A DNA stretch of 14,638 nucleotides from Pontiellaceae bacterium (GTDB taxonomy: Bacteria > Verrucomicrobiota > Kiritimatiellia > Kiritimatiellales > Tichowtungiaceae): the NCBI GenBank assembly GCA_025457785.1, contig JALOTS010000017.1, positions 1 to 14,638 on the forward strand, read 5' to 3'. The notes under the pieces were generated by a model. The model was not told where the DNA came from and did not search any database. It was given only the letters and a program-made list of their open reading frames with translations. Position numbers and translations under genes: made by a program. This document shows, in pieces, positions 1 to 6,085 of the stretch. Every line of letters begins with the position of its first letter. Position 1 is the first letter of the stretch.

Positions 1-468
1 TTTCGTCCTGATAGATCAGATCAACCTCGCCCCGAAAGTAACCTATCTTTACAAACGCCCCGGTAAAAAACCGGTCGGGTTCAGGATGGAAAAGGAGCAA
101 CGCGGCTCGTTTTAAATAGGCTCCTTCAATCAAATTCAGCTTTTCGATCAATGTGGCAGCAGACCCTCGCAATAGACCCAGCTCCATGCGCTGACTCTGC
201 CGGGCCAGTTTTTTAAAGAGCGCCATCGCAGAACTTGAGAGATCGCGCACCGTAACCTGTGGAAACGGAGTGCTGTCCCAGTGCCGCCCCCGCTTTTGAA
301 GCAGAAAACGTTCGAGAGCCGCGCCTTTAAGTGCTTGCACGGTGCTGCCGGAACGATAGAAGTATTCACCTTTGTAGCTGATCGGGTTGGGATACGCATC
401 AACCGCAATCCGAATCAGCTGGGCCGCGCCTTCTTTAATTTGTATTCACGTTGCTGATGTTCGGTCAT
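1..468 (-). pseudogene. Broken AlbA_2/AAA_4 (Schlafen-like) ATP-binding protein, 5' part
   Basis: The gene reads leftwards and leaves the window. An ATG at 466-468, preceded by an AGGAA ribosome site, opens a frame of 17 codons (MTEHQQREYKLKKA...) that stops at 415-417. From about 433 a second frame is open without a stop to position 2 (144 codons). It carries YPNPISYKGEYFYRSGST, then KGAALERFLLQKRGRHWD, and ends with GAFVKIGYFRGEVDLIYQDE. These are the end of an AlbA_2 DNA-binding domain and the start of the AAA_4 ATP-binding region of RecG-related or 'divergent AAA' proteins. From memory of the family, roughly 60-80 residues normally lie between MTEHQ..EYK and the YPNPISYKGEY block. They are missing here and the two halves are out of frame, so this is an internal deletion with a frameshift. 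Intact relatives often sit inside type I restriction operons. A sequencing error alone would not explain the missing residues. Confidence 0.72.
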
Positions 469-737
469 ATACCTGTTCCTCTTGTGCTTTCGTCCAAACG
501 ATTGCTGATTTTTATATGAAGGGCTTGTATCTGGGCAGAATAGAGACACCGCCCGACGGTGTCAACGCGGCGGGCGGGGTGTTAAACTGCATTCATCCTC
601 ATGCGGCAAGGACGGCGGCAAGCTCTTTGATCTTTTTGACCAGTTCTTCCGGTTTAAGTTGGGTGCGGCCTGCGCCAGCTCCCTGGTTCTCATCTCAGTC
701 TTCCTTCGACACAAAAAACCTCCGGATGGCGAGATCC
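469..737. other. Decayed intergenic stretch between pseudogene and GIY-YIG gene
   Basis: No intact gene is visible. It contains a perfect 7-bp hairpin at 545-563 (GACACCG, loop CCCGA, CGGTGTC) without a T-run, and a short orphan coding tail at 599-694 that is listed separately. An open frame on the plus strand crosses this region but has no recognisable protein and conflicts with the minus-strand remnants. The stretch fits decayed accessory DNA. Confidence 0.5.
599..694 (-). pseudogene. Orphan C-terminal tail, possibly of a type I HsdM methylase
   Basis: A 31-codon open stretch lies between an upstream TGA (695-697) and its own TGA (599-601). It encodes DENQGAGAGRTQLKPEEL followed by VKKIKELAAVLAA. 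The charged amphipathic ending resembles the C-terminal tails of N6-adenine DNA methyltransferase (HsdM-type) subunits. It has no start codon with a ribosome site and lies 131 bp upstream of an AlbA_2/AAA_4 gene on the same strand. In type I restriction loci the order hsdM, AlbA_2/AAA_4 gene, hsdS, hsdR is common, and that supports the guess. The resemblance is from memory and the peptide is short. It could also be a chance open stretch. Confidence 0.3.
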
Positions 738-986
738 CTACAGACGTTTTTTGGCAAAAGCCCTGCCTGATGCCGTTTTTAAATAGCGTTCAAATGCCAG
801 AGCCCGCTCTTTATCATGAAACGCAATATACGTCTTAATCTTCCATGGCTTAAACTTGGCCGTATATGCGTCACCACCGGAATTATGGTGTTCCAGTCGT
901 TTTTCAATGTCGCATGTAAAGCCGATGTAGAAGCGATCCGGAAAACCAATGCTGTTCAAAATATAAACGAAATAATGCGAGTCCAT
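738..986 (-). CDS. GIY-YIG nuclease family protein
   Basis: A small (82-residue) single-domain GIY-YIG endonuclease-like protein. The N-terminal strand FVYILNS (about 6-12) and FYIGFTCDIEKRLEHHNSG carry the GIY-YIG signature (here VYI...YIG, with the conserved Arg of the EKRL segment). The C-terminal FERYLKTASGRAFAKKRL is typical of the short UvrC N-terminal-like family. I chose the ATG at 984-986 because family members begin M..YFVYIL. An upstream in-frame TTG at 1020-1022 would add 12 residues without family resemblance. Neither start has a strong ribosome site. It lies downstream of tRNA-Pro on the same strand, with about 140 bp between. Function is unknown for most members of this short family. 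Nuclease activity, DNA repair and mobility of small elements have all been proposed. Confidence 0.82.
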   Translation of the reverse strand: MDSHYFVYILNSIGFPDRFYIGFTCDIEKRLEHHNSGGDAYTAKFKPWKIKTYIAFHDKERALAFERYLKTASGRAFAKKRL

Positions 987-1103
987 GGCCGGCAGATTAA
1001 CCACCGCATACCGGTTCGTCAATTCGGGCGTGCCGAGCCGCAGCTGGCAAACCGCTAAAGGATCATACTGGAGAGGCCCGTTTGCGTATTCACTTCAACG
1101 CGA

Positions 1104-1131
1104 CAGCCTCCGCTTTGACAAGCGTAGGCTG
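1104..1131 (-). repeat. 28-nt hairpin overlapping the tRNA-Pro CCA end
   Basis: On the plus strand CAGCCT-c-CGCTT is followed by loop TGAC and AAGCG-t-AGGCTG. The arms are 12 nt with one mismatch and the loop is 4 nt. In the direction of the tRNA the left arm begins with the final CA of the encoded CCA. No T-run follows, so it is not a canonical intrinsic terminator. It could be a processing or termination hairpin for the tRNA, or a copy of a dispersed palindromic repeat. Confidence 0.7.
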
Positions 1132-1206
1132 GTCGGGGTGACAAGATTTGAACTTGCGACTTCTACGTCCCGAACGTAGCGCTCTACCAGACTGAGCCAC
1201 ACCCCG
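1130..1206 (-). tRNA. tRNA-Pro (anticodon CGG)
   Basis: A 77-nt cloverleaf including an encoded CCA. The acceptor stem is CGGGGTG/CACCCCG with discriminator A. The D arm is GCTC..GAGC, the anticodon stem CTACG/CGTAG has loop TTCGGGA (anticodon CGG, reading CCG), the variable loop is AAGTC, and the T arm GCAAG/CTTGT has loop TTCAAAT. All stems pair, with a single G-T closing the T arm. Its promoter appears to lie over the 3' end of the upstream methyltransferase gene. Confidence 0.97.
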
Positions 1207-1224
1207 AATTAAGAACAAGGCGGG

Positions 1225-2025
1225 CTATCGTACTAGGCTTCTTGTTTTTGACAAGCTTAGATTCTTCGATAAAAGAAACATACAGATCGAGCCGGCGACG
1301 GCGGCGTTGAGCGATTCGACGTTTCCAGCCATTGAAATCGAAAGGTTGCGCGTTGCGCGTGCCAAAACGGCATCAGAAATACCGTGCGCTTCATTGCCGA
1401 TAACCAGGACCGTTTTCGGGCCGAAGTTCATTTGATGGAGGTTTTCACCGCCGGAAATAACGGTCGCTATCACGTCATAGCCCAGCGTTTCCAAGGTGTG
1501 GAATAGTTCAGGGCCGGTTTGCCAAACGTTGGAAAAAGGCAGTGCGCCCATGGTTGCGCGGACGGTTTTGGGATTAAACAGTTCAACGCAGTCACCGTAT
1601 AAAAGAACTCCGTCGAAACCGAAGGCGACAGCGGAACGGATCAGCGTGCCCATGTTGCCGGGATCCATCACACCGTCGAGCAGCAGATAATGACCCCGCT
1701 CCGGATTTATGTTGAGCGGTTCCGGCCGGTATTCCACCACGCCGAGAATTCCTTGCGAGGTCCGGCAGTCGGAAAGCTGTTCCATGAGATCCGGCTCAAC
1801 CGCATAGACCGGCACGTTGAATCCGGCGGCGAGTTCTGGCGAGGCGGAGGAGACCCAGATTTCCTGCAGCCGGTAGGCGGCCAAGGCGGTTCCGTTGGTT
1901 AGCGCGCTGAGCGCACGAACGCCTTCGATGACAAAGGCCGAGGCATCCTGCCGCTCTTTTTTGGAGCGCAGCAGCGCACGGACGGCTTTCAGTTTTGGAT
2001 TGTCTCTGGAAGTGATCGTCCGCAT
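1225..2025 (-). CDS. SpoU/TrmH-family RNA 2'-O-ribose methyltransferase
   Basis: A predicted S-adenosylmethionine-dependent methyltransferase of 266 residues that methylates the 2'-OH of a ribose in rRNA or tRNA. An N-terminal substrate-binding domain (about 1-95, ITSRDNPKLKAVRALL, FVIEGVRAL) precedes the SPOUT knot domain. Motif 1 is VMDPGNMGTLIR (119-130, N124 and R130). Motif 2 is VIGNEAHGIS (208-217, E212). Motif 3 is LSISMAGNVESLNAAVA (228-244, S238 and N240). Length and arrangement fit RlmB/TsnR-like enzymes, but the exact target cannot be told from sequence. I prefer the ATG at 2025, which has GAAGGG eight bases upstream and begins where relatives begin. An in-frame ATG at 2049 would add eight residues. 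The start overlaps the upstream exonuclease gene by 37 bp, so the two are probably co-transcribed. The 3' end carries the likely tRNA-Pro promoter. Confidence 0.88.
   Translation of the reverse strand: MRTITSRDNPKLKAVRALLRSKKERQDASAFVIEGVRALSALTNGTALAAYRLQEIWVSSASPELAAGFNVPVYAVEPDLMEQLSDCRTSQGILGVVEYRPEPLNINPERGHYLLLDGVMDPGNMGTLIRSAVAFGFDGVLLYGDCVELFNPKTVRATMGALPFSNVWQTGPELFHTLETLGYDVIATVISGGENLHQMNFGPKTVLVIGNEAHGISDAVLARATRNLSISMAGNVESLNAAVAGSICMFLLSKNLSLSKTRSLVR
1227..1254 (-). promoter_or_regulatory. Putative sigma70-type promoter of tRNA-Pro
   Basis: A -35 box TTGTCA (1249-1254) and a -10 box TACGAT (1227-1232) are separated by 16 bp, with the tRNA 5' end 20 bp further on. The boxes lie inside the last codons and stop codon of the SpoU methyltransferase gene. 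The match is moderate and could be fortuitous. The tRNA may also be transcribed from upstream. Confidence 0.45.
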
Positions 2026-2690
2026 CCGCTGCGCCCTTCGTTTATCCATTTGAAGCCGCCCGCTTCGCGCTCCAGTTGACGGAGCTGAATCGAGAGCCGT
2101 TGTTTCATACCGGTGTTAAAAATGCTGATGAGATGGAAGGCATCGGCCTCGGCGCGGTGATAAATGTCATCCGGCGTGCCGAGATAGACGGAAAGCGGTT
2201 CGAGCGAATGACTGGGGGCACCGGGAAACCACGCCCGGAACAGCGGAAGGGTGTCGAGGACCGGCAGTGCAGGCAAATCGAGTTGATTACGTGTTAATTC
2301 CGCCCGGAGAAACCCGACATCAAAGGTCGCGTTATGGGCCAGCAGGATGGTGCCGGCGCAAAACGCCTCGAACTGCGGAAACACCGCTTTAAAAAGGGGC
2401 GCGTTCTGCACATCATTGCTCTGAATGCCGTGGACCTGCGCGGCATAGATTGAAATATCGCGCTCCGGATTGATGAGCCAGTTGGTGACGGCGATAATTT
2501 CGCCGTTTCCCCGGAAACGGACCGCGCCGATTTCGATCAGCCGGTCCTGTTCAGGACTGAATCCGGTTGTTTCGGTATCAAACGCCGTGAAAATGAGGTT
2601 GGTAACCGGCGCGGACAAATCGGGTTCCCCGGCAAAAAGAGCCCCGCAGGCCAGAATAACAACAACTGAAATCTTTTCTTTTACAAACAT
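1989..2690 (-). CDS. DnaQ-like DEDDh 3'-5' exonuclease with N-terminal hydrophobic segment
   Basis: A 233-residue protein with the exonuclease fold of the DNA polymerase III epsilon subunit. Exo I is FDTETTG (37-43, D38 and E40). Exo II is LLAHNATFDVGFL (116-128, D124). Exo III is HRAEADAF (178-185, H178 and D183), which makes it a DEDDh enzyme with two-metal catalysis. Residues 1-20 (MFVKEKISVVVILACGALFA) look like a signal peptide, or a weak lipobox ending at C15, which is unusual for this family. The ATG at 2690 leaves only 25 bp to the divergent murB start and has no ribosome site. An internal TTG at 2616-2618, with GGGGA seven bases upstream, would give a cytoplasmic protein that starts just before the catalytic domain. 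Further upstream codons overlap murB and look spurious. The function is probably nucleic-acid trimming or repair. The localisation is uncertain. Confidence 0.85.
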   Translation of the reverse strand: MFVKEKISVVVILACGALFAGEPDLSAPVTNLIFTAFDTETTGFSPEQDRLIEIGAVRFRGNGEIIAVTNWLINPERDISIYAAQVHGIQSNDVQNAPLFKAVFPQFEAFCAGTILLAHNATFDVGFLRAELTRNQLDLPALPVLDTLPLFRAWFPGAPSHSLEPLSVYLGTPDDIYHRAEADAFHLISIFNTGMKQRLSIQLRQLEREAGGFKWINEGRSGCGRSLPETIQN

Positions 2691-2715
2691 TGGAAACGAA
2701 TCATAGTGAACCCTT

Positions 2716-3678
2716 ATGAAATTGGCATCCGAAATCCGAACTCTTTTTCCGAAGCTGGGCATCCGTGAAAACGCCAGGCTTCGCGACTGCACCACCTTTC
2801 AGCTCGGCGGCCCCTGCCCGCTGTTGATCGAGGGGGCAACCGCTGAACAGTTGCCGAAAATCATTCAGCTTCTCAACCATGCCGGTCAGCCGTTTCTGGT
2901 AATTGGACAAGGTGCGAATCTGGTTGTTTCAGACCAGGGCATCGAACAGGTAGTCATTCGTTTCTGCTCCGCCACGCCGACGATTACGGCTGAGAGCAAC
3001 TGCGTTACTGCGTCCGGCGACACGTTGCTGGATGATCTGGCTGTTTTCACCATTGAAAATAATGTTGGAGATCTCTCGTATTGCTCAGGCATTCCCGGCA
3101 CGGTCGGCGGCGGTATCGCGGGCAACGCCGGCGCCTTCGGACGGCAGATGGGTGACCATCTGGTTTCCGTCGAATTGCTCGGGCTGAACGGGCAAACAAG
3201 AACCGTTACGCACGGCGAACTGGAATTTGCCTACCGCCATTCAAAACTGAAAGAGACCGGCGAAATTGTGCTGTCTGCTGTTTTCGAGCTGCCGCAGACG
3301 GAACAATCCGCGATGCGGGCCGAACGCGACCGGATCATGAAGTTCCGCCGGGATCATCATCCGGACTGGCAGAAGGAACCCTGCGCCGGAAGTGTCTTTC
3401 GCAACATTGAGCCGACCTCGGCGGTTGAGCGGCGCAAAGCGGCGGGATTCTTTTTACAGGAGGCGGGTGCGCACCTGTTTCGCGTCGGCGGTGCGCGGGT
3501 TTATGAAAAACACGCCAATATCATCATTGCTGAGCCCGGCTGCACGGCGCAGGATGTCTGGGAACTTTCCGAAAAAATGATCCGCGCCGTTCAGGAAAAA
3601 TTCGGCATTATCCTGAGCCGCGAAGTCCGGTTTCTGGGAGATTTTCATCCGGTGAAAAAGAGCGGGTTCTGCGGGTAA
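2716..3678 (+). CDS. murB: UDP-N-acetylenolpyruvoylglucosamine reductase
   Basis: MurB reduces UDP-N-acetylglucosamine enolpyruvate to UDP-N-acetylmuramate with NADPH and FAD, the second committed step of peptidoglycan precursor synthesis in the cytoplasm. The 320-residue product shows the FAD-binding PCMH domain with GQGANLVVSD (64-73) and SGIPGTVGGGIAGNAGAFG (124-142). It then has YRHS (173-176, substrate and NADPH site Arg), AGSVFRN (224-230, catalytic proton-donor Ser) and a C-terminal SREVRFLG with E303. KHANIII near 265-271 is also characteristic. The length suits the MurB class in which the catalytic residues lie in the C-terminal domain. The ATG at 2716 matches the usual beginning. 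No strong ribosome site precedes it. The gene stands alone here, away from any other mur genes, divergent from the exonuclease and convergent with trpG 22 bp away. Confidence 0.97.
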   Translation: MKLASEIRTLFPKLGIRENARLRDCTTFQLGGPCPLLIEGATAEQLPKIIQLLNHAGQPFLVIGQGANLVVSDQGIEQVVIRFCSATPTITAESNCVTASGDTLLDDLAVFTIENNVGDLSYCSGIPGTVGGGIAGNAGAFGRQMGDHLVSVELLGLNGQTRTVTHGELEFAYRHSKLKETGEIVLSAVFELPQTEQSAMRAERDRIMKFRRDHHPDWQKEPCAGSVFRNIEPTSAVERRKAAGFFLQEAGAHLFRVGGARVYEKHANIIIAEPGCTAQDVWELSEKMIRAVQEKFGIILSREVRFLGDFHPVKKSGFCG

Positions 3679-3700
3679 ACCAGTTTTCCGGCACCCGGTT

Positions 3701-4264
3701 TTACAGGTCCAAAAAGTTCTGGAGGAGCTGTTTGCCGTGCTCGGTGAGAATGGATTCAGGATGGAACTGGACGCCGTGCACCGGATAGTCCGTGTGCATC
3801 AGCCCCATGATTTCGCCCTCGGCGGTCTCCGCCGTGATCTTCAGGCAGGACGGCAGACTTTCACAATCTACAATCAGCGAGTGGTAGCGCGTGGCAACAA
3901 ACGGACTGGGAAGACCTTTGAACACGCTTTCGCCGCGATGCAGAATCGGCGAGGTTTTGCCGTGCATCAGCCGGGCGGCGCGGATCACCTTTCCGCCGAA
4001 CACATCCCCGATGGCCTGATGTCCAAGGCAGACCCCCAGCAGCGGAACGCGCGGCCCGAACTCGCGGATGATGTCGCAGCATATGCCCGCCTCTTTCGGC
4101 GAGCACGGCCCGGGACTGACCAGCACCTTTTCCGGTTTAAGCGCAACCGCCTCCGCAACCGTGATTTTGTCGTTGCGGAAAATTTTCATCTCTGCACCCA
4201 GCTCGCCCAGATACTGCACGAGGTTGTAGGTGAATGAATCGTAGTTATCGATAATTAAAATCAT
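3701..4264 (-). CDS. trpG: Anthranilate synthase component II (glutamine amidotransferase)
   Basis: A class I glutamine amidotransferase that supplies ammonia to TrpE for anthranilate formation. In some bacteria the same subunit also serves aminodeoxychorismate synthase (PabA). The 187 residues are the normal length for a free-standing TrpG/PabA. The oxyanion segment is SPGPCSP (50-56), the nucleophile is in GVCLGHQAIG (C79) and the His-Glu pair is in QFHPES (H168, E170). HGKTSP (101-106) is the typical TrpG motif. A GGAG site lies five bases before the ATG. It follows trpE by 46 bp on the same strand, which favours the tryptophan role, though dual use as pabA is possible. It converges with murB. 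Confidence 0.95.
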   Translation of the reverse strand: MILIIDNYDSFTYNLVQYLGELGAEMKIFRNDKITVAEAVALKPEKVLVSPGPCSPKEAGICCDIIREFGPRVPLLGVCLGHQAIGDVFGGKVIRAARLMHGKTSPILHRGESVFKGLPSPFVATRYHSLIVDCESLPSCLKITAETAEGEIMGLMHTDYPVHGVQFHPESILTEHGKQLLQNFLDL

Positions 4265-4310
4265 AGGGACTCCAAAACTTGAAATTTGTTTCGTGCTTCA
4301 GCATTTGTGT

Positions 4311-5840
4311 TCAGGATTTCTCCGCGCCTGCGGCGCGGGCGGCGGCATAGTGTTTGGCCAGCGCGAGGGCCTTCATCATCCCGCGGGCCTTGTTGCGGGT
4401 TTCCTGATATTCCATTTCCGGGATGGAATCGGCGACAATGCCCGCCCCCGCCTGAACGTAGGCTTTGTTTTTATCGAGCACCACCGTACGGATGGTGATA
4501 CACGAGTCGAGGTTGCCCTCAAAACTGAAGTAGCCGACCGCGCCGGCATACGGTCCGCGCTTCGATTTTTCCAGCTCGGCGATAATTTCCATAGCCCGGA
4601 TTTTCGGAGCGCCGCTCACCGTTCCTGCCGGGAAGGTGGCTCGTAAAACATCATAGGCATCGTGCTCCGGAGAAAGAACCCCGGTCACATCCGAAACAAT
4701 GTGCATCACATGGCTGTACCGTTCGATCACCATCTGCTCCGGCACCTTGACGCTCGAAAACTCGCAGACCCGCCCGATGTCGTTGCGGCCGAGATCGACC
4801 AGCATCACGTGTTCGGCCAGCTCTTTGGGGTCGGCCAGCAAATCTTTTTCCAGCGCAAGATCTTCGGCCTCGGTTCTGCCGCGCGGACGGGTTCCGGCAA
4901 TCGGACGGACTTCGATACGGCGATCTTCGCAGCGCACATGAACCTCCGGCGAAGAACCGACCAGTGCGCTTTCACCCAGATCGAGACAAAACATGTAGGG
5001 CGACGGATTAACCGCCCGCAGGGCGCGATAGATATCCAGAGAATCGGAACTGTTTTCAACCTCGAAACGCTGAGAAAGCACCGTCTGGATAATGTCGCCA
5101 GCCCGGATGTATTCCTGCGCCTTGCTGACCATCGCCCGGAATTCATCGGGAGCTGTGTTCGAGTCCGGAACAACCGGTTCTACATCCAGATGCGCGTCAA
5201 TCAGCACGCGATGAACCGGCTGCAGCAGCGCCGCACACAGCTCATCAATCTCAGCCAGGGCCTCGTCATACGCCCGGTCTGCATCGCCGTCCACATAGGC
5301 ATTCGCCACCACCTTCATTGTATGGTTAACCCGGTCGAAAATAATGATCGCATTGGTGATCATCATCACCATATCGGGGTTGCCGATCACGTCTTCCTTG
5401 ATAACCGGAACACGCGGCTCAAAAACGGAAATCAGGTCGTAGCCGAGAAAGCCGACGGCCCCGCCGGTAAAGCGCGGCAGCGCCGGATCATGAACCGGCT
5501 GATAGCGGCTCATATACGCCTTGAGCGTATCAAGCGGATCGGTACCGCCGATTTTTGTCGTCACAGTTCCTTCTGTGATTTCGGTAACGGTTCCGCGTGC
5601 ACGGATAATCGCACGCGGATTGCCGCCGATAAAGGAGTAGCGTCCGATGTGCTCGCCGCCTTCAACGCTCTCCAGCATCCAGGTATGCGATACATGATCT
5701 TTTTCGCGCAGAAAGGTACGTACGCGTTCATAGGCGGAAACCGGCGTCTCCTGATCCGCCAGAATCTCCGTCCAGACCGGAATCAGATTCCCCTGCTCCG
5801 CCTTTTTACGAAACTGTTCTCTATTCGGTTGCACACTCAT
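4311..5840 (-). CDS. trpE: Anthranilate synthase component I
   Basis: TrpE converts chorismate and ammonia to anthranilate, the first committed step of tryptophan synthesis, with TrpG as partner. The 509-residue product has the feedback-inhibition element LESVEGGEHIGRYSFIG (56-72), where the LES segment normally contacts bound tryptophan. The chorismate-binding domain carries PIAGTRPRGRT (313-323), LVDLGRNDIGRV (347-358), H380 in MHIVSDVTG, FPAGTVSGAPKIRAME (403-418), GAVGYFSFEG (433-442) and QAGAGIVADS (463-472). The ATG at 5840 has AGGTGG three bases upstream. A TTG further upstream is less likely. The genes trpDCFBA are not in the window, so the pathway is split on this chromosome. No Trp-rich leader peptide is seen upstream, so allosteric control through the LES site is the only regulation visible. 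Confidence 0.97.
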   Translation of the reverse strand: MSVQPNREQFRKKAEQGNLIPVWTEILADQETPVSAYERVRTFLREKDHVSHTWMLESVEGGEHIGRYSFIGGNPRAIIRARGTVTEITEGTVTTKIGGTDPLDTLKAYMSRYQPVHDPALPRFTGGAVGFLGYDLISVFEPRVPVIKEDVIGNPDMVMMITNAIIIFDRVNHTMKVVANAYVDGDADRAYDEALAEIDELCAALLQPVHRVLIDAHLDVEPVVPDSNTAPDEFRAMVSKAQEYIRAGDIIQTVLSQRFEVENSSDSLDIYRALRAVNPSPYMFCLDLGESALVGSSPEVHVRCEDRRIEVRPIAGTRPRGRTEAEDLALEKDLLADPKELAEHVMLVDLGRNDIGRVCEFSSVKVPEQMVIERYSHVMHIVSDVTGVLSPEHDAYDVLRATFPAGTVSGAPKIRAMEIIAELEKSKRGPYAGAVGYFSFEGNLDSCITIRTVVLDKNKAYVQAGAGIVADSIPEMEYQETRNKARGMMKALALAKHYAAARAAGAEKS

Positions 5841-6085
5841 AATCCACCTTGTTTTGAAGTGCCCTTGTACCCGCAAGTCCCGTCCGGGAAAAGGTTAATT
5901 TTTTCACAAATGGAAAATCTCCAACGCTGGATCTGATTCCGGCAAAATATACGACGGCATTCCGCCGGGATTTAAATGTCCGACCACCATGCGGTCGCAT
6001 TACACCGGCACATGCGGATTACACCGGGACCGCCTGTGCGGATACGCGGCTTGACAGCCGCCTGCCGCTTCATCACGATAAAACC
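5841..6085. promoter_or_regulatory. Divergent intergenic region between trpE and the histidine kinase
   Basis: These 245 bp must hold promoters for both flanking genes. Visible structure includes an AT-rich patch near 5895-5910 upstream of trpE. There is an imperfect direct repeat at 5988-6010 and 6011-6030 (CATGCGG..ATTACACCGG twice). A perfect -35-like TTGACA lies at 6051-6056, followed after 20 bp by GATAAA at 6077-6082, only 3 bp before the kinase ATG. That spacing is too long for a standard promoter, so the assignment is weak. No leader peptide with tandem Trp codons was found on the trpE side. Confidence 0.4.
5988..6030 (+). repeat. Imperfect tandem duplication upstream of histidine kinase
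   Basis: Unit one (5988-6010) and unit two (6011-6030) share CATGCGG followed by ATTACACCGG. Unit one has an extra TCGC between the two blocks. This may be a replication-slippage duplication or a pair of regulator-binding sites, and nothing distinguishes the two. Confidence 0.65.

Noticed and set aside
387..770. 127-codon open frame on the plus strand in the decayed left region.
   Set aside because: It runs antisense through the AlbA_2 remnant and the GIY-YIG 3' end, and the product resembles nothing known.
985..1179. Plus-strand open frame ending in VGVTRFELATSTSRT.
   Set aside because: The ending is the translated complement of tRNA-Pro, a well-known spurious annotation.
3679..3700. Terminator between convergent murB and trpG.
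   Set aside because: The 22-bp gap holds only short AAACC/GGTTT symmetry with a long loop, too weak to call.
4662..5936. Long (424-codon) open frame on the plus strand, antisense to trpE.
   Set aside because: It is a composition shadow. The minus strand has every TrpE motif, and the antisense product is His/Arg/Asn-rich with no recognisable domain.
5841..5960. Classical trp attenuator with leader peptide upstream of trpE.
   Set aside because: The only short frame here (ATG at 5958-5960, 18 codons) has no Trp codons, and no alternative hairpins with a T-run are visible.
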